Assembly: GCF_014696925.1 (NCBI RefSeq)
Contig: NZ_JACJQY010000002.1
Location: 186,001 to 250,000, forward strand
Source of the DNA: Phormidium tenue FACHB-1050
Lineage (GTDB): Bacteria; Cyanobacteriota; Cyanobacteriia; Pseudanabaenales; Pseudanabaenaceae
DNA: 64,000 bases
Direction: 5' to 3'
The translations under genes were made by a program, and so were the position numbers. Positions 53,236-60,681 of the stretch are shown here, piece after piece (the first letter of the stretch is position 1; each line of letters opens with the position of its first letter). The notes beneath the pieces are model-generated. The model was not told where the DNA came from. It worked only from the letters and a program-made list of their open reading frames with translations, and made no database searches.

Positions 53236-53635
53236 TATGCTTGCTCCCTGACGACTTGCTGCCTGACGACTTTTTATTTGAATTGGCGGTTGGTTTATTT
53301 AGAGTGTTTGACACACCTTTCGATGCGCTTTTCCGCGACTGTTGCCAGCGACTCCCTAAAAAGGATACACCACGTACAAGTACAGACAGCAATTTACGAA
53401 TTTTCTCTAATTGGCTTTGCAATATTTGATATTGCCTTCGTGCTGAACCCACACCGCCACGAGTAACTTCAATACCAGGGGTAGATCCCTGTAAGCCATT
53501 TTCACAAGCTTCTGTCCATCCATCTACGGTTTTTACTGTTGCTTCGAGCGCATTGCGAAGTAGCCAGACTTGCCATGAAGCCCACAGCAGCCCTGCACTA
53601 AGTATTAACTGTATGGCGATCGCGATCCAAATCAT
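53216..53635 (-). CDS. Membrane-anchored basic protein of unknown function
   Basis: 139 residues. One N-terminal helix (WIAIAIQLILSAGLLWASWQ) is followed by a helical region (QYQILQSQLEKIRKLLSVL) and a lysine/serine-rich tail (NKKSSGSKSSGSKHNVKRRR). It overlaps the YtxH gene and precedes it. I recognise it only as the kind of protein found next to YtxH/DUF948 genes in cyanobacteria. It may interact with them at the membrane. Confidence 0.78.
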   Translation of the reverse strand: MIWIAIAIQLILSAGLLWASWQVWLLRNALEATVKTVDGWTEACENGLQGSTPGIEVTRGGVGSARRQYQILQSQLEKIRKLLSVLVRGVSFLGSRWQQSRKSASKGVSNTLNKPTANSNKKSSGSKSSGSKHNVKRRR

Positions 53636-53781
53636 TGTTTTTTAGTAAGGAATCATAGAATTTTTAAGATTTGTAATGTCGAGAGAAAAGTAACACATGC
53701 TCCATTTTTCTCAAGTTCACACTTAAACATTGATAAAAGTTTTCACCGTTATGACAATCCTAATTCATTCCTGATCTTAAA

Positions 53782-53881
53782 TATAGCTGTAGTCATTTGC
53801 ATTAGGACAAGCCAAAACCCAAGAAGCGAGTGGTGGCGGGAAGCACTGCCACTCGCTTCTTGGGTTTTATAGCTGTCGCCA
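53782..53881. repeat. Family B repeat, tandem left copy
   Basis: TATAGCTGTAGTCATTTGC start with stem AGAAGCGAGTGGTGGCGG and an altered loop (GAAGCACTG). Its right end merges with the next copy, which begins at 53868. Confidence 0.75.
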
Positions 53882-53979
53882 TTCTTGTTAGGACATAAAC
53901 CCCAAATAGTGTGAGGCGGCGCTTCGCGCCGCCACTCACTTCTTGGGTTTTGATTTATCCTGATACAGGTGGCTATAGC
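53868..53979. repeat. Family B repeat, chimeric copy
   Basis: The left arm is of the CAAATAGTGTGAGGCGGC type (as at 33897), while the right arm is GCCGCCACTCACTTCTTGGG (as at 49768). The outer stem therefore cannot pair. The gap to the next gene at 54134 holds only AT-rich sequence. Confidence 0.82.
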
Positions 53980-54133
53980 TATTGGTATTAATGGCAAATT
54001 AATGACAAAAAATTTATGCAAAAAACATCGTGACAGAATATGTCAGCAAAAGTCATGAATCCAAAAAAGGAACTCAAAATTTATTAAACTCGTCTCACAA
54101 TATATAAATAAGTTATATTGGCAATTGATTGAG

Positions 54134-54853
54134 ATGCACACAACAAAGTTGTCTAATAGTTCAGTGACACTTCTACACCCACACCCCTACCTGATCGTTC
54201 ATGCAGATGAGGGGCAGCAAATGATTCCGCTTATAAACGCAGATTTCTGGACAATTGGCAGGGGTTACGACAACTCAATTGTACTTACAGATAAATGGGT
54301 TTCACGCTACCACGCCACATTGCAAATCGTGGGAGCGTCAAAAAATGATGGCTTTGAATCCTCTATGAAAGGAGAGTCCAAGACTCGTAATACTAACAAC
54401 GAGTCTGGTAGCTTCTACCTAGTAGATTTTGGCAGCCGTAATGGTTCCTTCATGCGTGGACAAAGGATCACCTTTCCCATTTTGTTAAAAAGTGGCGATC
54501 GCATGACCATCGGCAAAACAGATATAGATTTCTTCTCGCCTCACAAACGCGAACCCCATCGCCCTACTACTGAGCATATGCGCCTATTTCAGCAGCCTAC
54601 GGCTCCTGTTTCTCGCACTACGCTCACCCCTTCCGAAGAGCGAGTTTTTTGGCAAGTTGTCCAAGGCTTTACCAATAAAGAAATCGGCAAACGCCTACAA
54701 ATCAGTCCAAGGACTGTGCAGACTCACCTCAGCAGCATTATGACTAAGCTGAATCTGGAAAACCGTTCACAGATTGTGCGCTACGCCTTTGAGCAAAGTT
54801 ATCGTCCTAGTGGTGGTGATAGTACTGACAACACCGATGGCAGCAGCAATTAA
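54134..54853 (+). CDS. FHA domain protein with LuxR-type DNA-binding domain
   Basis: 239 residues from ATG 54134. The FHA domain (about 20-140) shows FWTIGRGYDNSIVL, SRYHATL and FGSRNGSFMRG, the phosphothreonine-binding residues, with a Ser/Asn-rich insertion (about 75-95). After a linker, the LuxR/GerE helix-turn-helix (about 165-220) reads LTPSEERVFWQVVQGFTNKE and ISPRTVQTHLSSIM. It should bind DNA depending on contact with a threonine-phosphorylated protein, linking Ser/Thr kinase signals to transcription. No kinase gene is adjacent. Confidence 0.9.
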   Translation: MHTTKLSNSSVTLLHPHPYLIVHADEGQQMIPLINADFWTIGRGYDNSIVLTDKWVSRYHATLQIVGASKNDGFESSMKGESKTRNTNNESGSFYLVDFGSRNGSFMRGQRITFPILLKSGDRMTIGKTDIDFFSPHKREPHRPTTEHMRLFQQPTAPVSRTTLTPSEERVFWQVVQGFTNKEIGKRLQISPRTVQTHLSSIMTKLNLENRSQIVRYAFEQSYRPSGGDSTDNTDGSSN

Positions 54854-54868
54854 ACCTGAGACAAAACT

Positions 54869-54903
54869 GAGAAAAAGGCAATGTGAAACATTGCCTTTTT
54901 CTC
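54869..54903 (+). terminator. Hairpin terminator of the FHA-LuxR gene
   Basis: Arms GAGAAAAAGGCAATGT and ACATTGCCTTTTTCTC around GAA. Confidence 0.8.
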
Positions 54904-54916
54904 AAAATAAGCCTTA

Positions 54917-55042
54917 TACCAATTCACAAAAGTGTAATCACACTATAATCACACTTTTATGAATTACCCATCAATCTGAATCGCGGTTTTAAAAACAAAA
55001 AATGGTTGCGCCGTTTTATGTTGCCGTTTTATGTTTTGGCAT
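54917..55042 (+). repeat. Family A three-hairpin repeat, copy 6 (expanded)
   Basis: Starts TACCAATTCACAAAAGTG. The first stem is lengthened by a repeated ATCACACT unit, and the last stem has a duplicated GCCGTTTTATGTT. These small internal duplications make it about 25 bp longer than other copies. Confidence 0.75.
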
Positions 55043-55137
55043 TAAATATTAAGAAAGCCCTTTCAGGTTACTTTCTTAAGCTTTTTTTGTGACTAAAATA
55101 TATACATCAGCGTTATTTTATCCAAACCCATTAAAAC

Positions 55138-55263
55138 ATGCTCGATCTCAAAGTAATTCTGCCGATCTTGACCATCTTGTTTACAGTTAGTTGTTTGTTC
55201 TTCGGAACTCGTAATGGCTTTTACGACACCGATAAATATCATGGCAATGGCTCGGCTCATTAA
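55138..55263 (+). CDS. 41-residue single-helix membrane protein
   Basis: ATG 55138 to TAA 55263. The sequence MLDLKVILPILTILFTVSCL continues with FFGTRNGFYDTDKYHGNGSA and H. It has one membrane helix near the N-terminus and a conserved-looking polar tail with tyrosines. A strong hairpin terminator starts at the stop codon. I do not recognise a photosystem subunit name for it, though size and form fit the small thylakoid proteins. The coding shape, terminator and independence from repeats support a real gene. Confidence 0.7.
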   Translation: MLDLKVILPILTILFTVSCLFFGTRNGFYDTDKYHGNGSAH

Positions 55264-55298
55264 AAAATAAGGTGGCGCATCGCGCCGCCTTATTTTTT
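55262..55298 (+). terminator. Terminator of the small membrane protein gene
   Basis: Arms AAAAAATAAGGTGGCGC and GCGCCGCCTTATTTTTT around ATC. Confidence 0.82.
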
Positions 55299-55319
55299 GT
55301 TTGTGTATAAAAATATGCG

Positions 55320-55545
55320 GTCAATATGTTAGGCTAGACTGTCTAAAAGCTAACACCTTCAGAAAATGTGGCGATCGCCATACAATGTACTCAGAGACTA
55401 CTGAGAAACGGAAACCGCCTAGGCAGTCGGGCTGTCTAAAAACTAAGTATTCATAAGTATTTAATTTTTTAGATAAGTGGCGAAATTCCAGCAATGGAAA
55501 CAACTAGGAATGCCCAATCGTGAGGTTGGGAAGCTCGCACGGTAA
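55320..55545 (+). ncRNA. Candidate structured RNA upstream of rpsO
   Basis: About 225 bases without an open frame but with a series of short stems. These are GTTAG...TAGAC-T-GTCTA...CTAAC (55328-55354), TGGCGATCGCCA (55369-55380), CTCAG-agacta-CTGAG, CGG-AAA-CCG, TTCCA-gcaa-TGGAA and CCCAA...TTGGG. CTGTCTAAAA(G/A)CTAA occurs twice. Length and layout recall the omega RNA (HEARO) of IscB elements or another mobile-element RNA, but no nuclease gene is present. It could also be an rpsO leader. Strand is inferred from the rpsO direction. Confidence 0.35.
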
Positions 55546-55622
55546 AGCCTAAATTCAACAATTTGGCATTTAGTGTCGGGTTTATGTCACGTACACCTCA
55601 AAACACGTTTAAAGTTTTTATC

Positions 55623-55892
55623 ATGGCACTTTTGCAAGAACGCAAACTAGAAATCTTCTCCGAATATCAAAAGCACCCTACAGACACTGGCTCCTCAGAT
55701 GTTCAAGTTGCATTGTTAACCGAGCGTGTCACCCAGTTGACCACCCATCTCAAGCTACATCCTAAAGATTTCTCATCTCGCCGTAGTTTGCTCAAGATCA
55801 TTGGTCAACGTAAGCGCTTACTCGCCTATGTTCGTAGTCAAGATCGCGCTCATTACAAACAGCTAATCCAAAGTCTAGGTGTAAGAGGCTAG
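55623..55892 (+). CDS. rpsO: 30S ribosomal protein S15
   Basis: 89 residues from ATG 55623 (MALLQERKLEIF), the normal length; an in-frame extension upstream is not supported. Motifs are TGSSDVQVALLTERVTQLT, LKLHPKDFSSRRSLLKIIGQ and KRLLAYVRSQD. S15 binds 16S rRNA at the three-way junction and nucleates the small-subunit platform; in many bacteria it represses its own mRNA through a leader structure. The PAM68 gene follows 78 bases later. Confidence 0.96.
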   Translation: MALLQERKLEIFSEYQKHPTDTGSSDVQVALLTERVTQLTTHLKLHPKDFSSRRSLLKIIGQRKRLLAYVRSQDRAHYKQLIQSLGVRG

Positions 55893-55970
55893 ACTGTAAA
55901 GAAAGTCTAGGAGCAACTTGCTTCGCACTATCAAAAAGTGAAAAGAAGAAGCTAGAGTTAAGGAGCAACA

Positions 55971-56453
55971 GTGAGTAAACCGACCACAGAACGTATTCCT
56001 TTTGAGCCAAATAATCGCAATAAGAAAGTAAAAGAGGCTAAGAAGCCTCAACCTACTCCTCCTGTAGTTGCGAAAAAAACTAGTGTCACACCCTCATCAA
56101 ATGTCAAACGTGGTAATTCTCTAGGCATACCTGATGAGGTTAATCGTCGCATAATTCGACGCGCTGCTCTGTTCTGTGGTATTCCCACAGGCTTGGGGCT
56201 AACAACGTTTATTGTTAGTTACTTTCTTGTGAGCAGACACATAGTGGATTTACCAACTTCAGCAGTTGTTTTACTCAGTATGTTGTTTCTAGGAATTGGA
56301 GTTGTGGGACTCAGCTACGGAGCTATCTCTGCGTCTTGGGATGAAGGACGGGTTGGTAGCTGGTGGGGCAGCGAAGAATTCAAGAAAAATTTTGGCTACT
56401 TATCTGAAGCTTGGAAAGCTCAGAAACAAATAGTTAAAGCTAATAAAAAATAA
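55971..56453 (+). CDS. PAM68-like photosystem II assembly protein (DUF3464)
   Basis: 160 residues from GTG, with AAGGAG 8 bases upstream. A basic proline-rich N-terminus (about 1-50) is followed by RIIRRAALFCGIPTGLGLTT, two membrane helices and the conserved SYGAISASWDEGRVGSWWG block, which identifies the PAM68 family. In plants and cyanobacteria PAM68 aids early photosystem II assembly in thylakoid membranes. It follows rpsO, as in several cyanobacteria as I recall. A terminator with 19-bp arms follows and is shared with the V4R gene. Confidence 0.9.
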   Translation: MSKPTTERIPFEPNNRNKKVKEAKKPQPTPPVVAKKTSVTPSSNVKRGNSLGIPDEVNRRIIRRAALFCGIPTGLGLTTFIVSYFLVSRHIVDLPTSAVVLLSMLFLGIGVVGLSYGAISASWDEGRVGSWWGSEEFKKNFGYLSEAWKAQKQIVKANKK

Positions 56454-56461
56454 AACAAAAT

Positions 56462-56502
56462 AAATAAAAAATAGACTCGCTGTGCGAGTCTATTTTTTAT
56501 TT
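56462..56502. terminator. Bidirectional hairpin terminator
   Basis: Arms AAATAAAAAATAGACTCGC and complement around TGT, covering the stop of the minus-strand V4R gene. Confidence 0.82.
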
Positions 56503-57153
56503 AAGTACTCGCTGCAAAATAGTCTCGTGGGTTAAACCCTCGGCAAGAAATGATTCAACAATTTGGAGTCTTTCGGGTAAGCCAATGATATAGGTGTTGC
56601 CAGTAGCACCTAACGACTCGCAGGTTGTTTGGACTGCCAATAATTCACGACCTGTTAAGCGTGTGAAGAATGAAGTGAGAATCCCCGCCTCTAAATAGCC
56701 TGTCGGTAATGTGTTGCCAGTGATAGGTCTCACATATGGAGAGTTGTAGGTTTTAATTAGAATAAAACCTTGGGCTTGATATTGAGGGTCGAATTCAAAT
56801 TTGCCCCAGCCATGGGTTTGCCAACATTCCTTTAAACTTTGAATGAAGGTAATCATATCCATTTCGGCAAGTGACTGTGAATAATATTCTTCAAGCGACT
56901 CGGTAAAGCGGGTATAGAAGTTTTTCCCCCACCACTTACCACAATTAAACAGAACTAATCTTGATGCTTGACCAGTTTCTTTGGCTAGCCCTGCATAAAG
57001 TGACGAGATTAATGTTTCTGGAACTGCGATTAAGCGATCGCCACGTCGATTTTCTAGCAGCCCAATTTCTAGATCCCCTTTGACGTAGGAGTTATAGTCA
57101 AAAAAGTTAGATGGGATGCGATTTTCCTTGATGAGATCGGCGACAGAAATCAT
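56497..57153 (-). CDS. V4R-domain protein (first of two)
   Basis: 218 residues. The C-terminal V4R (4-vinyl reductase-like) domain includes GYLEAGILTSFFTRLTGREL and the cysteine/glycine region VQTTCESLGATGNTYIIG. The N-terminal part is helical (ETLISSLYAGLAKETGQASR). The pair of V4R proteins with a phycobilisome-like protein and a ferredoxin matches my memory of the Synechocystis slr0144-slr0152 photosystem II assembly operon. V4R domains bind small hydrophobic or tetrapyrrole-like ligands. It is last in a minus-strand gene series, 12 bases after the preceding gene. Confidence 0.82.
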   Translation of the reverse strand: MISVADLIKENRIPSNFFDYNSYVKGDLEIGLLENRRGDRLIAVPETLISSLYAGLAKETGQASRLVLFNCGKWWGKNFYTRFTESLEEYYSQSLAEMDMITFIQSLKECWQTHGWGKFEFDPQYQAQGFILIKTYNSPYVRPITGNTLPTGYLEAGILTSFFTRLTGRELLAVQTTCESLGATGNTYIIGLPERLQIVESFLAEGLTHETILQRVLK

Positions 57154-57165
57154 AGTGGTTTGTCT

Positions 57166-57627
57166 CTAGTAGATGAGTGTAACTTGTGCAGCAGTAATCA
57201 AAGGCTGGATCAGAGCAAGTTGCGGAGGGCTAAACTGTTGGCGCAATCCTTGGTTTAGTAATTTGTAGAGAGTTTCATTGAGGCGGCGCATATCACGCAT
57301 AGACATGATCCCTTCCAACCAATTAAGCAATCTTTGCTTTAAAAAATTTTCATCATTGAGTAGCATCGCCATTGAGCTGTAGCGCAACACGAGGATTAAA
57401 TTTTTAATCCCAGTTTCCAAATCTGCATCAGTTACATTTGGTAACTCGGCAGGGACTTGGTCAGCGACAGCTTGCAAAAGGTCAATTTCACGATCGCGAA
57501 TTAGTTTATACAGCTTTAGGCGCTCAGGCAATGAACTAATGTAACTTTCCATTAGTCCTAGCTCATCGGTCGCAAGATAGCGATCTTGGGCTTGGTTAAT
57601 TAGTTCTTGAATCTTCGGCATCATCAT
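57166..57627 (-). CDS. Phycobilisome/globin-fold small protein in the assembly cluster
   Basis: 153 residues; the start may be any of three tandem ATGs. The sequence resembles phycobiliprotein alpha/beta folds: AQDRYLATDELGLMESYISS at the N-terminus, LKLYKLIRDREIDLLQAVAD, and LRYSSMAMLLNDENFL where true phycobiliproteins have the DxxxYLRxxxY bilin region. The chromophore cysteine is missing, so it probably does not bind bilin there. It lies between the small unknown protein gene and the V4R gene. A scaffold or chaperone role in photosystem assembly is inferred from context. Confidence 0.75.
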   Translation of the reverse strand: MMMPKIQELINQAQDRYLATDELGLMESYISSLPERLKLYKLIRDREIDLLQAVADQVPAELPNVTDADLETGIKNLILVLRYSSMAMLLNDENFLKQRLLNWLEGIMSMRDMRRLNETLYKLLNQGLRQQFSPPQLALIQPLITAAQVTLIY

Positions 57628-57642
57628 AGTTCTTATATCGCT

Positions 57643-57921
57643 TTAGAAGAATTTAGAAATATCATCAAGAAAGTCTTCAAGGGTTTCATTACTTTCATCA
57701 ATAGGGGGACTAATAGGCTTAACTTCCACTGATGTAGAAGCAATCTCAGGAATCCCTGTCCAAGAAATCGCCCGAAAATACTCTCTAACGGACATTAAAA
57801 AGCTTAGCGCTGGAGCGCTTTTACCGTTATTGCTGGATACAGGGGCGATCGCTCGATTGTCCCAATTTACACTTTGCCAAAAACTGCGTAATGGCTGTAA
57901 CTGCCAATCTGAGCTACTCAT
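57643..57921 (-). CDS. Small protein of the assembly cluster, unknown function
   Basis: 92 residues, start overlapping the V4R stop by 4 bases (ATGA). Two similar short motifs, LRSFWQSVNWDN and VREYFRAISWTG, suggest a doubled element. The C-terminus is acidic (ESNETLEDFLDDISKFF). No membrane helix. The translational coupling with the V4R protein supports a joint complex. I do not know a characterised relative. Confidence 0.75.
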   Translation of the reverse strand: MSSSDWQLQPLRSFWQSVNWDNRAIAPVSSNNGKSAPALSFLMSVREYFRAISWTGIPEIASTSVEVKPISPPIDESNETLEDFLDDISKFF

Positions 57922-58598
57922 TTCAGGAACTCTCCATTTCGCAAACGTCCTTCGATGTCACGAGTTGTCGCCCCTTCATTCAGCCAGAAAGAAGCTGCAT
58001 CAATGCGATTTTTGCCGCCGAGCAGGAATTTACAGTAGTTTTCACCCATCGAATAGCATTGAATCTCAATACATTCCAGCTCTTTATTAACTAGGTGCGT
58101 AAAGAATCCTGAGAATAACCCTGCATACAAGTGACAAACAGGTTTGCCAACATCACCAAGGCTACGAGCCACAGCCGAGTCAAACACACTAATGAACATA
58201 AAGCCTTGTTTGCGATCGCTCATATCTACCTGCCAGCGACCCCATCCCTGTGATGTAAAGGGCCACCACCAAGTTTCTAGCAAGAAAGGCAAATTAGTTT
58301 GACGAATACTCCGACCAAAATCACGTTCAAACCATTTTGTAAAAAACAATGCATCTTGCAACCCCCATTCGCAACCAATCGAATACATGACAGCAGCCGA
58401 AGCTTCTCCCACTTCATCTTCCAATCCTTCCTGTAGCCCAATGATAAAGTCTTCACTGGTAAGTATATTTCTTGACCCATTCCAGTCTTCGATGATTCCT
58501 TTCTCAAGATCAGGTTGAAAAAAATCTTGCAGACTATAGTGATTATTTTTTCTTTTCGCTCTGGTTGCGCTATTTGGACGATCTACAGCAACAGTCAT
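57918..58598 (-). CDS. V4R-domain protein (second of two)
   Basis: 226 residues. The V4R domain (about 150-215) includes CHLYAGLFSGFFTHLVNKEL, ECIEIQCYSMGENYCKFLLG (cysteines as in ligand-binding V4R members) and RIDAASFWLNEG. The N-terminal part is aromatic-rich (WWWPFTSQGWGRWQVDMSD). It shares its overall plan with the V4R protein at 56497, so the two are ancient duplicates. It is coupled to the downstream small gene. The role is likely photosystem II assembly, by analogy with the Synechocystis cluster. Confidence 0.82.
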   Translation of the reverse strand: MTVAVDRPNSATRAKRKNNHYSLQDFFQPDLEKGIIEDWNGSRNILTSEDFIIGLQEGLEDEVGEASAAVMYSIGCEWGLQDALFFTKWFERDFGRSIRQTNLPFLLETWWWPFTSQGWGRWQVDMSDRKQGFMFISVFDSAVARSLGDVGKPVCHLYAGLFSGFFTHLVNKELECIEIQCYSMGENYCKFLLGGKNRIDAASFWLNEGATTRDIEGRLRNGEFLK

Positions 58599-58737
58599 AA
58601 GTAAATACTCCTATCCAAAAAATTATTGAATTCAAAGCTAGTCTTGAGAATACGTACCTGATAATCAACAGATTCAAAAAATAGCTTTCGGCTTTAATCC
58701 AGCTATTGAATCTAGTAATCTAAGATTCTCTAATTTT

Positions 58738-59232
58738 CTACTCAAAGACATCGGCTCTTTTTGTATTTGCCAATTGTTCACCAACACTGAAATTGGTATT
58801 TTCTAGTTGACGAACAACCGATCTTGTAATTAGTTGTCCAACTTCGACTAATGTCTGACCAGTAATCGGGCTAAGAAGCGCTTTTTCACATCGTCGCCCA
58901 ATTAAAGCTTCGATATCTTGGATAGATTGAACATACATACCTACAGGCAGCTCGACTACAACACCTTCGCCCATAACTTTGGCTTGACAAGCAAGTCTAG
59001 AGTTGGGTTTGCAAGTGGTAATAACCTCTAAGGTGCGCTGCTCTCGTTTACCCATAGGGCTAAGCGAAGACATGCCATCTTGGATGTAAACATGGCAGGT
59101 CGCACACATGCCACGACCACCACATTCTTTTAAAATACTTAGCTCGTCTCCCATTAAGCCAGACAGTAATGCACCATTCGTTGCAATATCTGCTACTTGG
59201 GCAATAGGCTCAATCCTTACACGCTTAGCCAT
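58738..59232 (-). CDS. 2Fe-2S ferredoxin with C-terminal extension
   Basis: 164 residues. The 2Fe-2S domain (about 1-100) has CGGRGMCATCHVYI and a fourth cysteine in SRLACQAKV. The spacing C-x5-C-x2-C is of the adrenodoxin/ISC type rather than plant type. An extra 65 residues (IQDIEALIGRRCEKALLSPI onwards) follow, including one more cysteine. It leads the V4R group, 139 bases upstream, and corresponds in position to the ferredoxin of the Synechocystis photosystem II assembly operon. It is cytoplasmic; the electron partner is unknown. Confidence 0.87.
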   Translation of the reverse strand: MAKRVRIEPIAQVADIATNGALLSGLMGDELSILKECGGRGMCATCHVYIQDGMSSLSPMGKREQRTLEVITTCKPNSRLACQAKVMGEGVVVELPVGMYVQSIQDIEALIGRRCEKALLSPITGQTLVEVGQLITRSVVRQLENTNFSVGEQLANTKRADVFE

Positions 59233-59371
59233 TATTAGCTTGCCTCTACAATTGTTCCCCTTAATATTAAAGATCAGTTTAGCTCATTTAAGGTGTATGC
59301 ATAGAGTAGTTCCCGCCAAATTGCCTACTTTAGTGAGAAGCAAAGCTTCCCATTAGGGTAAGTAATTTATA

Positions 59372-59406
59372 TTTTTGATAGCGCGGCGAAGCCACGCTAT
59401 CAAAAA
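59372..59406. repeat. Hairpin upstream of the ferredoxin gene
   Basis: TTTTTGATAGCGCGGC-gaa-GCCACGCTATCAAAAA with one mismatch. It may terminate the roadblock-like gene region, together with the following family B copy. Confidence 0.55.
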
Positions 59407-59416
59407 TCTGTTTTTT

Positions 59417-59534
59417 ATTCACAGCTGTCGCTATTCTTGTTAGGACATAAAACCCAAATAGTGTGAGGCGGCGCTTCGCGCCGCCTCACACTATTTGGGT
59501 TTAGATTTTTCCTGATACAGATGGCGATCGCTAT
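59417..59534. repeat. Family B palindromic repeat, full copy
   Basis: CAGCTGTCGCTATTCTTG start, perfect stem CAAATAGTGTGAGGCGGC around CTTCG, and end CCTGATACAGATGGCGAT. Confidence 0.82.
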
Positions 59535-59546
59535 ACAGCAAAATCC

Positions 59547-60662
59547 CTAGGGTAAGATTTGTCTCTCGCGATCGCTCAGACAGTCTTGTTCTAGCATTTG
59601 ATCGAAATTACGAATTACTTGTTTGCAACGCTTTATATACGCAGATACCCATGCTTGAATTTGTTGAATTTGCTCTGGGGTACAGGCGATCGCTACTTGT
59701 TTTGGATAGGATATTTGCCCACTGCGATCAACTTCAAATTCGGCTAACCAAGATGAAGCAGGGCGACTAGATTTCCAATAATTTGTAACTACGACTTTAC
59801 CTAAATATTGGGTTGTAAAGTGACTTAGCTTATTTAAAGCAGATAAAAGTTCATCTAACTTATACTCTTGCGGGTCAGTTTTCGCTGATACTGGCTTAGT
59901 AGGACTATCAGTAACTTTTGTTGGGTTATTGTTAGCTACTTCCCTATTCGTAGGTGTGGAGATAGAAGATGTAGCAGCAGATGCAGGAGGTGTTTGAGAC
60001 TTATTTGTATTTGATTGAGTCCGTACTGCATTGCTTGCAGTTGAGCTAGCTCTTAAATTGATATTGCTTGCAGTCGTACTTGCTTTTGTACTAGAAATAG
60101 CATTTGGTGGTTTGTCAGCTTGATTTCTGGAGTTGGCTGAGCTAGGGGATGTCGTAGATGCAATTTCCTCTGAATTAGGATGGGCAACAGGATTACTAGA
60201 GCTCTGTTTTGTGGTTGACTTTTGCCCAGTCGCATGAGTAGTTGCATTAGGTCCACTGGCTTTCCAATCTGAGCTAGGTAAAGAATGCTGAGTCACCGAA
60301 CCTAATAAGAGCTTAAAGTGTGCGACTGTGTTGTATGTATCTGTTTCAATCAAATATTTGATTTTGGTAATACTGTGCCTATAGTCAGCCAATTTGAGGT
60401 CGCTATCGGTAAGTACCAGTAGTACTAGCCCATGCGTTAACTTGTAGATAAAAACAACATGACCAGCAAAGTGAAACTCAAAGGATTCAAATCCCTCTGG
60501 TACATTCTCAACAACTTGCAGTACTCCTTGACCTAAGGCTTGCTTTGTCCGATCTAATACGGCATCCAATCCGAAAAAATAAGGACGCATACGGCGGTTT
60601 GTGAGGGCAACCCCCACAATACCTACTGAATGCAAAAAATCTTGAATAACCTCCCGACTCAT
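59547..60662 (-). CDS. Roadblock-like N-terminal domain protein with long low-complexity linker
   Basis: 371 residues. About 1-125 ([40 protein letters not shown]) looks like a roadblock/LC7-type alpha-beta fold. About 130-275 is a Ser/Thr/Asn/Ala-rich unstructured linker. About 280-365 is a conserved C-terminal domain ([37 protein letters not shown]). Such proteins in cyanobacteria lack a defined role. It is divergent from rbcR with only 19 bases between the starts, so the two promoters overlap. Confidence 0.75.
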   Translation of the reverse strand: MSREVIQDFLHSVGIVGVALTNRRMRPYFFGLDAVLDRTKQALGQGVLQVVENVPEGFESFEFHFAGHVVFIYKLTHGLVLLVLTDSDLKLADYRHSITKIKYLIETDTYNTVAHFKLLLGSVTQHSLPSSDWKASGPNATTHATGQKSTTKQSSSNPVAHPNSEEIASTTSPSSANSRNQADKPPNAISSTKASTTASNINLRASSTASNAVRTQSNTNKSQTPPASAATSSISTPTNREVANNNPTKVTDSPTKPVSAKTDPQEYKLDELLSALNKLSHFTTQYLGKVVVTNYWKSSRPASSWLAEFEVDRSGQISYPKQVAIACTPEQIQQIQAWVSAYIKRCKQVIRNFDQMLEQDCLSDRERQILP

Positions 60663-60681
60663 CTTTTCTCACGCTGCTTCT

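Noticed and set aside
59417-60662. Roadblock-like gene as part of the ferredoxin-V4R transcript
   Set aside because: A family B repeat and another hairpin lie in the 300-base gap, so cotranscription is not supported.
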